A stretch of DNA of 64,000 bases from Actinokineospora inagensis DSM 44258 (GCF_000482865.1 NZ_AXWW01000007.1:62001-126000); one strand, 5' to 3'; positions 1-9,202 are shown, numbered from the stretch's first letter. The notes: a model not told the origin generated them from the letters alone. Numbers and translations: made by a program.

Positions 1-2
1 GC

Positions 3-260
3 CTCCCGGTCATCGTCGGCAACTCCGGCGGTGCCCCGGAAACGGTGCTGGACGGCGAAACCGGCCACGTGGTCAACGGTCGGGACGCCTCGGTGATCGC
101 CGACCGCATCGCGGACCTCCTAGCCGACCCCGCCCGCGCCGCCGCGATGGGCGCCGCGGGCAGGCGGTGGATGGAACGCGCCTGGACCTGGTCCACCCGT
201 GCAGGCCGTCTCGGCGAACTCCTGGACGGGGAAACGGTTTACCGCTTCAGCGCACATTGA
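3..260 (+). CDS. pimB: Glycosyltransferase family 4, C-terminal end (probable PimB-type mannosyltransferase), 5' truncated by window
   Basis: The frame is open from the window edge and gives the last 85 residues of a GT-B glycosyltransferase. The motif SGGAPETVLDGETGHVV is the donor-sugar-binding E-x7-E region of GT4 enzymes, followed by the usual C-terminal helix pair (DPARAAAMGAAGRRWMERAW). In mycobacteria the gene beside fadD15 and the SRPBCC/ArsA cluster is pimB, which adds the second mannose to phosphatidylinositol mannosides at the inner face of the membrane; the same neighbours here suggest the same enzyme. Its stop overlaps the end of the convergent NACHT gene by 14 bases. The GT4 call is firm; the PimB substrate is inferred from synteny. 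Confidence 0.7.
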   Translation, partial: LPVIVGNSGGAPETVLDGETGHVVNGRDASVIADRIADLLADPARAAAMGAAGRRWMERAWTWSTRAGRLGELLDGETVYRFSAH

Positions 261-3066
261 TCGCTTCCAGCAACGCCGTCCAGGTGTCGGCGGAGAACGA
301 CGCCAGGTACTCCGCCACATCGCTCTGATCTTCCAATCGCTGCGCGGTGTCGAGCAGCGCGGGCCACGGGTCCACCATCCGCTTCCATCCGGCCAGTTCG
401 GTGAGCAGCCCGGCGTGCGCCGTCTCGGCGACCCGCAAGGCGTGCGGCGACAAGGTTGTATCGGTGCGCAACCGCACCATCCACTTGGCGTACCGCAGCA
501 CGTGGTCGTATGACCATTTGGGACTGTGCACGGCGAACACCGTGTAGGCGTGGTTCGCCAGTGCCGAGGTGACTTTGACCGGGACCGAGTCCGGCACCCG
601 GGCATCGGTGAAGTCCAGTCTGCTCGTGCCGCACCCGGTGGACAGCAAGCCCAGCCAGCTCGCGGCGAAGTCCGGCCAGTCGTTGTCCAGCGGGGCGTGG
701 TTGGTGAAGTCCAAGAGGGCGCGGCCGAACCGCTGTCGCTGTTCCAGCGCGAGCTCACCGCGCAACCGCGCGAGATCGATGTACCGGTCGCGGACCGGTC
801 GGGACACGAAGACCGGGCCACGGTCCTGGCCCAGGGTGATGGTGGTCAGCACGGCGGAGAAGTCTTTCGGGTCCAAACCGGACTCCCACGCGCTGACCAT
901 CGCCCGCCACGCCCCGAGTGACCTGCTCGGCCACAGGTCGAACAGCCGCAGCGGGCCGAACAGCATCCGCAACAGCAGCAGGTTGACCGAATAGGCCGCC
1001 AGGGCGCGGATGGTGTCCGGCGGTGTCGGCTGGTAGCCGTACCGGCTGGTCGCCTGTCGTTGCCGGTGGCCGCTGATGAGCAGGTCGAGCGTCTTGCGCG
1101 CGGCGGTCAACTCGGGGCCGGACCAGGTGGCCATCCGCATGTCCAGGAAGCGGATGAGCGAGTCCTGGCCGCCGAGGTAGCGGTGGGAGAGCAGGCTGAA
1201 CAGCAGGTCGTCCTCGGGGTCGTGCTCGTGGCGCCGCAGGAAAGCGCCCTCGGCGACGTCCCGCAACACCTCGGTCACCCTGGCCGCCACCAGGTATTCG
1301 GCGAAGGTGGCGTGCAGGAACTCGTAGCTGCGGTGCACCGACCCGGCCACGGCCTCGTTCGCGTACACGAAGAAGAACTCGCCCAGCAGGCGCTCGCCCC
1401 GGGTCGTGGGTTCGCGCAAGGCGGTCAGGTCCGTGGTGAGGTCGTCCTCGGTGATCCATTGCCTGCCGCGGTTGAACATCCCCAGCGCGGCGATGGAGAG
1501 CCGGACGAGTTGGCTGCGCACGGAGTCGTCATGCCGCTTGCGCGCGACCTCGCGGCGGGCGTAGGAGTCCAGCAGGCGTTCGTACAGGATGGCCTGGGAC
1601 AGGTCGGTTGTGGCGTTGGCCGGGTCGGCCAGGTAGAGGCACAACATGAGCAGCAGCAGCGGTTCGCGCGCCAGGTCCCACTGTTCGAGGACCGTGTCCG
1701 GGTCCACCGGGCGCAGGGAACCGTTGACCTCGTTCCAGATCCGGATCCACTCGGTGATCTGGTGCCGGTCGAACGGCAGCAGCTCGACGACCGGACACCC
1801 GTCGGGCGTGCGAACCCGGTTGATCACCAGGGTGCGCGAGGTGACCACCACCGCCACCGGCCGCCCCAGGGCCGCCTCGGTTTCCTGGAACCGAACGACG
1901 TCGTGCAGGTAGTTCCGCCGGTCGGTGGCGGTCGCCTGCAGCAGCTCGTCCAAGCCGTCGAGGAGGACGACGCGGATGGTGTCGTCGCACTGGTCGGACA
2001 GGGCGTTCCACGTGACGCTGCCGTTGGTGGAAAGCCGGAGCGCCTGGTCGACCTGGGCGGCGATCGGGTCGTCGGCCTCCACGCGCCGCAGCGGGACGCG
2101 GACGACCGTGTAGGTGGTGTCCGGTAACCGGGCCGCCAAGACCTTCATCAGCAGTGACTTGCCGGAGCCGGGGTTGCCGAGCAGCAGCAGGGGGACCCGG
2201 GTGGCGTCGGCCGTGGTGAAGTGCCGGGCCAGGATGAGGTCCACCGGCCCGGTCTTCGAGTCGGGGGTCAGGAAGATCTCGCTCACCCGGGGAAAGACCG
2301 CGTCGATGCCGAAGCCGTCGTCGACGTCGACCACCGGGCGGTCGAGCTCGGCGCGGTTGACGTTCGCCAAGCGGCCGCGCAGGTCCTGGGGGCGCGCACC
2401 GGGGGCGGTGAGCAGGGTTTCCAGCCGGTGCAGGGCGTGCTGGGTCGCGGAGTGCTCGGTGAGGTCGGCCCAGACCTTGAACTCGGGGACCTGTTCGGCG
2501 AAAGCGAGGTAGTCGGAGCGGTACCGGTCGGTGACGGCCCGCAGGAACGAGAGCTTGTTGACGTCGAGGTCGCCGTCGAAGAAGTCGCGGACCTGTTGCA
2601 TGGTGGTGAGTGCCCACTGCTGGACGAGGTCGGCGGTGCGGGTGAAGCCGTGTTCCGCCGAGGGGCAGGGGACCTCGGCCTCGTAGAGGCCGCGAACGAC
2701 CGAGCCGCCTGCCTGCACCGGGGAGTCGGTGATCAGAGCCAGCTTCTCGCGGTCGGTGAACTCCCGGCCGAGGGTGTCGAACACGGCCGAGACGACGAGG
2801 ACGGTGTGGGCGGAGATCACCAGTTGGTACCGGCTCAGGCCGCCGGTCCGGGTGAGCCTGCCGGTCGTCGCCCGCAGCAACTGGCCGAGCAGGCCGGTGG
2901 CCTCCTTCTTCTGGTCCACCAAGCCGAACAGGCCGGTCACGCTCCACAGACCGGACCCGAGGATCACCCCGCCGAGCACGGCATCGATGGCTTTCAGGGC
3001 CGCCGGTTCGTCGCGGCCGAGGATGCGCAGGGCACCCTTGAAGGTGATCGCCGGTTCGCGTCGCAC
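247..3066 (-). CDS. NACHT-domain STAND NTPase (candidate antiphage/NLR-like sensor)
   Basis: A 939-residue protein with a GTG start. Residues 1-220 form a helical N-terminal domain beginning RREPAITFKGALRILG, the style of the actinomycete 'NACHT N-terminal helical' modules. A NACHT NTPase follows, with Walker A GNPGSGKS at 297-304 and the NACHT-type acidic Walker B VVLLDGLDELL at 367-377. Residues of roughly 500-939 are helical and leucine-rich, and look like a C-terminal sensor. Bacterial NACHT proteins of this architecture include characterised antiphage proteins, but no obvious nuclease, TIR or protease effector is visible here. The gene lies between pimB and fadD15, which are neighbours in mycobacteria, so it looks like an insertion into a conserved block. 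Its stop overlaps pimB by 14 bases. Defence function is inferred. Confidence 0.85.
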   Translation of the reverse strand: MRREPAITFKGALRILGRDEPAALKAIDAVLGGVILGSGLWSVTGLFGLVDQKKEATGLLGQLLRATTGRLTRTGGLSRYQLVISAHTVLVVSAVFDTLGREFTDREKLALITDSPVQAGGSVVRGLYEAEVPCPSAEHGFTRTADLVQQWALTTMQQVRDFFDGDLDVNKLSFLRAVTDRYRSDYLAFAEQVPEFKVWADLTEHSATQHALHRLETLLTAPGARPQDLRGRLANVNRAELDRPVVDVDDGFGIDAVFPRVSEIFLTPDSKTGPVDLILARHFTTADATRVPLLLLGNPGSGKSLLMKVLAARLPDTTYTVVRVPLRRVEADDPIAAQVDQALRLSTNGSVTWNALSDQCDDTIRVVLLDGLDELLQATATDRRNYLHDVVRFQETEAALGRPVAVVVTSRTLVINRVRTPDGCPVVELLPFDRHQITEWIRIWNEVNGSLRPVDPDTVLEQWDLAREPLLLLMLCLYLADPANATTDLSQAILYERLLDSYARREVARKRHDDSVRSQLVRLSIAALGMFNRGRQWITEDDLTTDLTALREPTTRGERLLGEFFFVYANEAVAGSVHRSYEFLHATFAEYLVAARVTEVLRDVAEGAFLRRHEHDPEDDLLFSLLSHRYLGGQDSLIRFLDMRMATWSGPELTAARKTLDLLISGHRQRQATSRYGYQPTPPDTIRALAAYSVNLLLLRMLFGPLRLFDLWPSRSLGAWRAMVSAWESGLDPKDFSAVLTTITLGQDRGPVFVSRPVRDRYIDLARLRGELALEQRQRFGRALLDFTNHAPLDNDWPDFAASWLGLLSTGCGTSRLDFTDARVPDSVPVKVTSALANHAYTVFAVHSPKWSYDHVLRYAKWMVRLRTDTTLSPHALRVAETAHAGLLTELAGWKRMVDPWPALLDTAQRLEDQSDVAEYLASFSADTWTALLEAINVR

Positions 3067-3141
3067 CTCGTCGAGCTTAGGGCTCCAGGCCGGTGGTCCG
3101 GGTGGCCTTGTGGGACTCCGGCCTTGTGGGACAAGTGCGGG

Positions 3142-4893
3142 CTACGCCGGGTAGATCGTGGCGACGGCGGGTGCGCGGGTTTTCAGGATGGCCTCCCGGC
3201 GCAGTTTCAGGCTGGGGGTCAGCTCACCCGCCGCCTCGGTGAAGTCGTCGGGCAGGATCACGAACCGGCGGATGCTCTCGGCCTTCGACACCAGGCCGTT
3301 CGCCTCGTCGACCGCCTTCTGCACCTCGGCGCGCACCTCGGGGCCGTCCGGGTCGCTCGGGCCGTGCTTGGCCTGCCAGTCGGCGAAGGCGTCCGGGTCG
3401 AGGGTGACCAGGGCGGCGATGAACGGCTGCCGGTCGCCGATCACCAGGCACTGGCTGACCAGCGGGTGCCTGCGGACGGCGTCCTCCAGGGCGGCCGGGG
3501 CGACGTTCTTGCCGCCCGCGGTGACCAAGATCTCCTTCTTCCGGCCGGTGATCCGGAGGAACCCGTCGTCGTCGATGCCGCCGAGGTCGCCGGTGTGGAA
3601 CCAGCCGTCGACCAGGGCCTCGGCGGTGGCGGTCGGGTTGTTCCAGTAGCCGGTGAACACCATGTCGCCACGCAGCGCGACCTCGCCGTCGTCCAGGATC
3701 CGGGCGGCCGCGCCCACCAGCGGTCGGCCGACCGTGCCGATCCGGGACGCCGCCTCGGTGTTCACGCAGACCGCCGCGGCCGTCTCGGTCAGGCCGTAGC
3801 CCTCGTACACCGGCAGGCCCGCGCCGCGGAAGAAGTGCGCCAGGTGCTCGCCGAGCGGGGCGCCGCCGGAGATCGCCGCCCTGCAGCGGCCACCCAGCGC
3901 CGACCGGATGCGGGCGAACACCAGCCGGTCCGCGACCAGGTGCTTGGCCCGCAGCACCAGCGACCCGGGGGAGCGGCTGTACTCGACCGCCACCCGCTCC
4001 GCGAAATCGAACACCCGACCCAATCCGGACGATTGGGCGCGTTGCCGGGCCGCGTTGTGCACCTTTTCGAAGACCCGCGGCACCGCGACCACGAATGTCG
4101 GCTTGAACGACGCGAGATCCCGGGTGAGCGTTGTGGTGTCCGGCAGGTGGCCCAAAGTCGTCCGGGTGTAAACGCACGCGACCGCGATCGCCCGTGCGAA
4201 CACGTGCGCCAGCGGGAGGAACATCACCGTCGAATTGCCCGGTTCCAGCAAAGAAGGGAAGGAATCGAACTCGGCGCGCGCCTGGGACAACAGGTTCCGG
4301 TGGGTGAGCATCACCCCCTTGGGCCTGCCGGTGGTCCCCGAGGTGTAGACCAGGGTGGCCAGGTCGGCCGCCCGCGGCGCTCGCGCGGCGACCGCATCGT
4401 TGTCCACAGTGGACCCCAGTGCGGTCAGCTCGCCCACGGCGCGGGCGTCCAGCACCCACACCCGGTCGATCTCGTTGAGCCGGTCGAGCAGGCCGGACAG
4501 GGTCTCCCGGTGCGCTTCGGTCTCCACCACCACCGCGCGGGCGCCCGAATCGGCCAGGATCCAGGCGACCTGCTCCGGCGACGACGTCTCGTACACCGGG
4601 ACCGTCACGCAGCCCGCAGCCCAGATCGCGTAGTCCAGCAGCGTCCACTCGTAGCGGGTCCTGGACATCAGCGCGACCCGGTCGCCCTTCGCCAGTCCCG
4701 CCGCCAGCAACCCCTTGGCCACGGCGCGCACCTGGCGGCCGAAATCCCGGGCGGTCACCTCCGCCCAACCACCGTCAACCGGACGGCGGAACACCGCCAC
4801 ATCCGGGAACCGGTCGGCGTTCGACCACACCATGTCGATCAGATTCTCGTCATCGGCCACCGGAGCGTTCACCGGCACGCTGTATTCCCGCAC
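3142..4893 (-). CDS. fadD15: Long-chain fatty acyl-CoA ligase, FadD15-like
   Basis: A 583-residue AMP-forming ligase that activates long-chain fatty acids to CoA thioesters via acyl-AMP. Motifs in order: P-loop YTSGTTGRPKG (about residue 183), adenine/acyl motif GYGLTET (about 364), the Y-x-N..GWFHTGD motif (about 431) and the hinge/catalytic-lysine region ITGRKKEILVTAGGKN. Start choice: the frame is open much further upstream, but a GTG at 4893 preceded by AGGAGG at 4899-4904 gives the expected N-terminus and length (Mtb FadD15 is about 600 residues). Transcribed divergently from the SRPBCC gene at 5018. Synteny with pimB and the ArsA cluster supports the FadD15 assignment. Confidence 0.9.
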   Translation of the reverse strand: MREYSVPVNAPVADDENLIDMVWSNADRFPDVAVFRRPVDGGWAEVTARDFGRQVRAVAKGLLAAGLAKGDRVALMSRTRYEWTLLDYAIWAAGCVTVPVYETSSPEQVAWILADSGARAVVVETEAHRETLSGLLDRLNEIDRVWVLDARAVGELTALGSTVDNDAVAARAPRAADLATLVYTSGTTGRPKGVMLTHRNLLSQARAEFDSFPSLLEPGNSTVMFLPLAHVFARAIAVACVYTRTTLGHLPDTTTLTRDLASFKPTFVVAVPRVFEKVHNAARQRAQSSGLGRVFDFAERVAVEYSRSPGSLVLRAKHLVADRLVFARIRSALGGRCRAAISGGAPLGEHLAHFFRGAGLPVYEGYGLTETAAAVCVNTEAASRIGTVGRPLVGAAARILDDGEVALRGDMVFTGYWNNPTATAEALVDGWFHTGDLGGIDDDGFLRITGRKKEILVTAGGKNVAPAALEDAVRRHPLVSQCLVIGDRQPFIAALVTLDPDAFADWQAKHGPSDPDGPEVRAEVQKAVDEANGLVSKAESIRRFVILPDDFTEAAGELTPSLKLRREAILKTRAPAVATIYPA

Positions 4894-5017
4894 ACCGACC
4901 TCCTGACAATCTCCACGGCCGAACGTACTCCGAACGAACGGCATCCGGTGAACGAGCGGTCCGGTGGACCCGGCGACCACTTCCACGGCACCCGCTTCAC
5001 CGTGGCATGCTGCTGGT

Positions 5018-5398
5018 GTGGCGCAACTCGACGTGGTGGACGAGACATTCGTGGCCGTACCGCCGCGCGCGGTCGCCGCGGTGTTCACCGACCCCGCCGC
5101 GTGGCGCCGCTTCTGGCCCGACCTCGACCTGGCCGTCTACGCCGACCGCGGCGCAGAGGGCCTGCGCTGGACCGTGCGCGGCGCCCTCGTCGGCACCATG
5201 GAGGTCTGGCTGGAACCCGTCCTGGACGGGACCCTGCTGCACTACTTCCTGCGCGCCGACCCGGCCGCCGCGCTCGCCGGGCGCGGCCTGGCCGCCGAGC
5301 GAACCCGCCGCCAACTGGCCGCCAAGCGCGCGGCGTTCGCCGTCAAGTCCCTCCTGGAAGCCGGACGGGCCCCCGGAGTGGCCCCTGAGCACGCGTAA
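5018..5398 (+). CDS. SRPBCC (polyketide cyclase/dehydrase-like) protein
   Basis: A 126-residue protein of START/SRPBCC type. The opening VDETFVAVPPRAVAAVFTDP, the W-x3-W core and the beta-strand/terminal-helix pattern are typical of small lipid- or polyketide-binding SRPBCC proteins. It occupies the place of mycobacterial Rv2186c/Rv2185c, between fadD15 and the ArsA ATPase. The GTG at 5018 is preferred over an ATG at 4964, because the extra 18 residues are low-complexity and would lie in the fadD15 promoter region. A ligand is unknown; the context (acyl-CoA ligase, PIM mannosyltransferase, acyltransferase) suggests a lipid. Confidence 0.7.
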   Translation: MAQLDVVDETFVAVPPRAVAAVFTDPAAWRRFWPDLDLAVYADRGAEGLRWTVRGALVGTMEVWLEPVLDGTLLHYFLRADPAAALAGRGLAAERTRRQLAAKRAAFAVKSLLEAGRAPGVAPEHA

Positions 5399-5408
5399 TG
5401 TGATCGTC

Positions 5409-6197
5409 GTGCGGGTCAACGTGGTGTCGGATGTGCACGGCAACGCCGAGGCGCTGGCTCGGGCAGGCGATGGCGCCGACGCCCTGGTGGTGCTCGGCGA
5501 CCTGATCGACTTCGTGGACTACCACGACCACTCCGGCGGCATCATGGGCCGCGTCTTCGGCCCCGAACGAGTGGCCCGGTTCGCCCAGTTGCGCCGTGAG
5601 CGCAGGCACACCGCGGCGGGCGCGTACGCGCGGGAGCTCTGGACGGGCCTGGAAGACGCGGCCGACGTCGTCCAGGAGGCGATCCGCGCCCAGTACAAGG
5701 AACTGTTCGCGGCCATGACCGCCCCCACGTACGCCACCCCCGGCAATGTCGACCTGCCGCACCTGTGGCCCGAGTTCGCGGGCGACGGCGTCGAGGTCCT
5801 CGACGGGCAGGCGGCCGAGATCGGCGGGCTCCGGTTCGGCTTCGTCGGCGGCGCCATGCTGCCGCCAGGGGCCACTCTGCGGCGCGGCTCGGTGTTCCAG
5901 CCGTACCTGCGCACCGCCGAGGACTTCGGCGCCGCGGTGGCCGCGCTCGGCCCGGTCGACGTGCTGTGCAGCCACGTGCCGCCCGCCGTGCCGGAACTCA
6001 CCTACGACGTCGTCGCCCGCCGCGCCGAGATCGGTTCGACCGCCCTGCTCGACGCGATCACCGCGTACCGCCCGCGCTGGGCGGTGTTCGGTCACGTGCA
6101 CCAGCCGCTGTCCGCCAGGGCCAGGGTCGGCGGCACCGAGTGCGCCAACGTCGGGCACTTCCAGCGCACCGGACAGCCGTACGTGCTGCGGTGGTGA
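5409..6197 (+). CDS. Calcineurin-like metallophosphoesterase
   Basis: About 262 residues with the complete dinuclear metal motif set: SDVHGN (D-x-H), VLGDLID (GDxxD), PGNVD (a GNxD variant of GNH[DE]), CSHVPP and GHVHQ (GHxH). This indicates a phosphoesterase of the YfcE/MJ0936 type acting on a phosphomonoester or phosphodiester; the substrate cannot be read from sequence. Two GTG starts compete, 5400 and 5409; 5409 puts the first metal motif at the usual distance from the N-terminus, and neither has a clear ribosome-binding site. It begins within 11 bases of the preceding SRPBCC stop and appears co-transcribed with the genes to 7788. Confidence 0.8.
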   Translation: MRVNVVSDVHGNAEALARAGDGADALVVLGDLIDFVDYHDHSGGIMGRVFGPERVARFAQLRRERRHTAAGAYARELWTGLEDAADVVQEAIRAQYKELFAAMTAPTYATPGNVDLPHLWPEFAGDGVEVLDGQAAEIGGLRFGFVGGAMLPPGATLRRGSVFQPYLRTAEDFGAAVAALGPVDVLCSHVPPAVPELTYDVVARRAEIGSTALLDAITAYRPRWAVFGHVHQPLSARARVGGTECANVGHFQRTGQPYVLRW

Positions 6198-6231
6198 TCC
6201 CGCCGGAGTGGACTCCGGTAGCCTGCCGGTC

Positions 6232-6669
6232 ATGGCCGACGAGTCCACCCAGTCCATCGTCGTCGACGCGCCCGCCGACCGGATCATGGCGGTGATCGCG
6301 GACTTCGCGGCGTACCCCGAGTGGGCGAAGGCGTTCACCGGGGTCGAGGTGCTGTCCCGGGACGCGGGCGGCCGGGCCGAACAGGTCGCGTTCGCCATCG
6401 AGTCCGGTCCGGTCAAGGACTCCTACACGCTGGCCTACACCTGGTCCGACGACGGAACCGCGGTGGACTGGACCCTGGTCAAGGGGCAGATGCAGCGGTC
6501 GCAGCACGGTCGCTACGCGCTCACCCAGGACGGCGACCGGACCACGGTCACCTACACCCTGTCGGTGCAGTTGGCCGTGCCGATGATCGGCCTGTTCCGG
6601 CGCAAGGCGGAGAAGATGATCATGGACACCGCGCTGCGCGAGCTCAAGCGCCGGGTCGAGCGGGGCTGA
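6232..6669 (+). CDS. SRPBCC family protein (Rv2185c/TB16.3-like)
   Basis: A 145-residue Bet v 1/START-type protein: MADESTQSIVVDAPADRIMA, the YPEWAK segment after the first helix, and a long amphipathic C-terminal helix ending LRELKRRVE match the coenzyme-Q-binding/cyclase-like family of Mtb Rv2185c. These proteins form a hydrophobic cavity and probably bind or transfer lipids. It is the second SRPBCC gene of the cluster and its stop abuts the GTG start of the ArsA ATPase (zero gap), so the two are likely translationally coupled. Confidence 0.85.
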   Translation: MADESTQSIVVDAPADRIMAVIADFAAYPEWAKAFTGVEVLSRDAGGRAEQVAFAIESGPVKDSYTLAYTWSDDGTAVDWTLVKGQMQRSQHGRYALTQDGDRTTVTYTLSVQLAVPMIGLFRRKAEKMIMDTALRELKRRVERG

Positions 6670-7788
6670 GTGCGGCTCCTGCTGTTCACCGGCAAGGGTG
6701 GCGTCGGCAAGACCACCCTCGCCGCGGCCACCGCCGCCCGGATCGCCGCCCGCGGCAGGCAGACCCTGGTCGTCTCGACCGACCCCGCGCACTCGCTGGC
6801 CGATGCGCTGGCCGTCCCACTCGGACCCGAACCCTCCGAAGTGGACACGGCGCTGGTCGCCGCGCACATCGACGCGCGCGCCCTGGTCGACCGGTCGTGG
6901 CCGTCGCTGCGAACCCATGTCGCCCGGTTCGCCACCGGACTCGGCCTGGACACCCTCGACGCCGAGGAGCTGACCGTCCTACCGGGAGTCGACGAGCTGT
7001 TGGCGTTGACCGAGGTGGCCCGGCTCGCCCGAACCGGCACCTGGGACGCCGTCGTCGTCGACTGCGGCCCGACCGCGGAAACCCTGCGGCTGCTGGCACT
7101 GCCGGAAGCGGTGGCGGGCTACCTGGCGCGGGTCCGGATCATCCCGGACCTCCGCGCCGCCGCCGCGGTCGCCGCCGAACTGGCCGACCACCTGGCAGGC
7201 CTGCGGTCCCTGCTCACCTCGCCCGCCACCGCCGTCCGCCTGGTGCTGACCCCGGAACGCCTGGTGGCCGCGGAAACCCGGCGCACCCTGGCCGCGCTCA
7301 CCCTGCGCGGAATCCCGGTCGACTCGTTGATCGCCAACAGGGTCGTCCCGCGCGCCCGCCGTTGGCACGGCCCGGCGGCGGCCTGGTTGCGCACCCGACG
7401 GTCCGAACAGGACACTGTCCTGTCTGAAATGGACGGTCTACTGCCGGTGGCGCGGGTGGAACACCGCGCGGGCGAGCCGATCGGCCTCCCAGCCCTGCTC
7501 GCCGTCGCCGACGAACTCTACGGCGACACCGACCCGCTCGCCGTCCGCACCGGGCACGGGCCGCTGCTCGCGATCACCGCCGACCCGCCCGACCAGGTGC
7601 TGCGGATCGCCGTCCCGCTCCCCCCGGGCACCGCGCCGGACCTCGCCCGGATCGACGACGACCTCGCCATCACCGTCGACGGCGTCCGCACGCTCATCCC
7701 CGTCCCGCTCGCCCTGCGCCACCACACCATCACCGACGCCGAGGCCGACGACACCGGCCTCATCCTCCGGTTCACCCCCGTGGACTGA
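6670..7788 (+). CDS. ArsA/Get3-like anion-transporting ATPase
   Basis: 372 residues with the deviant Walker A GKGGVGKTT at residues 8-16, switch I STDPAHSLADAL at about 37-48 and the DCGPTAETLRLL switch II segment. This single-ATPase-domain form resembles mycobacterial Rv2184c, which sits in the same gene order. Get3/ArsA proteins couple ATP hydrolysis to shuttling of hydrophobic or metalloid cargo. The two conserved cysteines of ArsA metalloid sites are not evident, so arsenite export is unlikely. The GTG start lies directly after the stop of the upstream SRPBCC gene, which suggests a shared complex or pathway. Confidence 0.85.
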   Translation: MRLLLFTGKGGVGKTTLAAATAARIAARGRQTLVVSTDPAHSLADALAVPLGPEPSEVDTALVAAHIDARALVDRSWPSLRTHVARFATGLGLDTLDAEELTVLPGVDELLALTEVARLARTGTWDAVVVDCGPTAETLRLLALPEAVAGYLARVRIIPDLRAAAAVAAELADHLAGLRSLLTSPATAVRLVLTPERLVAAETRRTLAALTLRGIPVDSLIANRVVPRARRWHGPAAAWLRTRRSEQDTVLSEMDGLLPVARVEHRAGEPIGLPALLAVADELYGDTDPLAVRTGHGPLLAITADPPDQVLRIAVPLPPGTAPDLARIDDDLAITVDGVRTLIPVPLALRHHTITDAEADDTGLILRFTPVD

Positions 7789-7864
7789 ACCGGGGTCGTC
7801 CTGCCGCGCGCATCGTGCGGTTATACCGTGACCGACACCGATGACAAGGCCGGAAGGACCGACC

Positions 7865-8209
7865 GTGGTCGCGCAAGACCCAGGCAGCAGACTCGCCGAC
7901 GAGGTGTCGCTGCTGCTCGCCGCCGTCGCGGACCGGGTCGGCCCGTGGCTGGACCAGGTCGCCGCGGCGGAGTACCCGGACGAGCGCTGCCAGTCGTGCC
8001 CGGTGTGTGCGGTGGCCGCCGTGCTGCGCGGCGAACCGAACGAACTGGCGGCCAAGACCGTCGAACGGCTGGCGGACCTGGTGGCGCTGCTGCGGGCCGT
8101 GCTGGCCGACCGGTGGCAGCCGGGGGAACCGCACATGCCCGGGTTCCGGCCCGAGCCCCCGCCATCGGGCCGGGTGCAGCACATCCCCGTGCGCCGGGCA
8201 CCCCGATGA
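7865..8209 (+). CDS. Conserved actinobacterial protein with CxxCPxC motif (Rv2183c position)
   Basis: A 114-residue protein without a recognisable enzyme domain. It has an N-terminal helical part (RLADEVSLLLAAVADRVG) and a compact cysteine cluster CQSCPVC, followed by AVAAVLRGE and a proline-rich tail. The motif could bind zinc or an Fe-S centre. GTG 7865 is chosen because GGAAGG at 7852-7857 sits seven bases upstream; an ATG at 7841 would add eight residues. It holds the position of Rv2183c between the ArsA ATPase and later genes in Mtb, and its TGA overlaps the ATG of the ROK kinase. Confidence 0.65.
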   Translation: MVAQDPGSRLADEVSLLLAAVADRVGPWLDQVAAAEYPDERCQSCPVCAVAAVLRGEPNELAAKTVERLADLVALLRAVLADRWQPGEPHMPGFRPEPPPSGRVQHIPVRRAPR

Positions 8210-9120
8210 CCACGATCGGCATCGACGTCGGCGGCACCAGCGTCCGGGCCGGGGTGGTCGACGGGACAGGCCGCGTCGTGGCGACTGCTCGCGGCCACAC
8301 CCGGTCCACCGAACAGGCGCTGGAAGACGAGATCTGCGGGGTGATCGCGCGGTTGCGGGCGGACCACGACGTCGACGCGGTTGGGCTCGCCGTCGCCGGG
8401 TTCGTCGCCGCCGACCGCAGGACCGTGATGTTCGCGCCGCACCTGCCGTGGCGGGACGTCGCCGTTGCCGACCGGATCGCGGCGCGGATCGGCCTGCCGG
8501 TCGTGCTCGAACACGACGCCAACGCGGCGGGGGTCGCCGAACATCGCTTTGGGGCGCTTGCCGGTAGCCGGGTTGGGCTGCTCATCGCCCTTGGTACGGG
8601 GATCGGAGCGGCCCTCATCCTTGACGGGGAGATCTATCGCGGGGCTCACGGAGTTGCCCCTGAACTCGGCCACCTCCGTCTTGTGCCGGCGGGGCGGACC
8701 TGTCCGTGCGGCAAGCGGGGCTGTTGGGAGCGGTACTGCAGCGGCACCGCTTTGGCAGCGGTGGCCCAGGACCTCGCGGCGGGCGGGACTCCTACTGTGC
8801 TTGGGTCGCACCCCACTGGTCGCACGGTCGCTGCGGCCGCTCGTGAAGGTGACCCGGTGGCGCGTGCTGCTGTTGCTGACCTTGCTGCTTGGCTCGCGGA
8901 AGGGTTGGCCCTCGCCGCGGACGCCTATGACCCGGACACCATCGCGCTCGGGGGTGGCGTGTCGGTGTCCGCGGACCTTTTCCTTCCCGAGGCCACCAGC
9001 CGCCTGCGGGACCTGCTCACCGGCGCGGGGCACCGGCCCTACCCCGTTGTCCGCCCAGCCACCTATCCCGACCACGCGGGCATGATCGGCGCGGCCGTCC
9101 TGGCGGCGGCACTGGTCTGA
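8206..9120 (+). CDS. ROK-family glucokinase
   Basis: 304 residues. The ATP-binding phosphate loop GIDVGGTSVRAGVVD is at the N-terminus, the catalytic Asp lies in EHDANAAGVAE, and the adenosine motif LIALGTGIGAA and the ROK zinc signature CPCGKRGCWERYCSG follow. These mark a ROK sugar kinase, most likely glucokinase phosphorylating glucose to glucose-6-phosphate. Its ATG overlaps the stop of the CxxC protein (ATGA), so it is the last gene of the 5018-9120 operon. Use of polyphosphate instead of ATP cannot be excluded from sequence alone. Confidence 0.85.
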   Translation: MTTIGIDVGGTSVRAGVVDGTGRVVATARGHTRSTEQALEDEICGVIARLRADHDVDAVGLAVAGFVAADRRTVMFAPHLPWRDVAVADRIAARIGLPVVLEHDANAAGVAEHRFGALAGSRVGLLIALGTGIGAALILDGEIYRGAHGVAPELGHLRLVPAGRTCPCGKRGCWERYCSGTALAAVAQDLAAGGTPTVLGSHPTGRTVAAAAREGDPVARAAVADLAAWLAEGLALAADAYDPDTIALGGGVSVSADLFLPEATSRLRDLLTGAGHRPYPVVRPATYPDHAGMIGAAVLAAALV

Positions 9121-9202
9121 GCTGTGTTCGGGGAATGGGCGGCCGGTGGTCGTCGATGTCGAGAAATGGAATGGCCAAGGAACCTTGTGGGAGACTTCCG
9201 GG

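Noticed and set aside
2221-5388. 1055-residue open frame on the plus strand across the NACHT and fadD genes
   Set aside because: It is a GC-skew shadow: Val/Gly/Arg-rich, with no domain, opposite to two well-supported genes with good ribosome-binding sites.
5018-9120. Arsenite-efflux function for the ArsA-like ATPase
   Set aside because: No arsenic regulator or ArsB gene is nearby, metalloid cysteines are not evident, and synteny points to the mycobacterial Rv2184c cluster instead.
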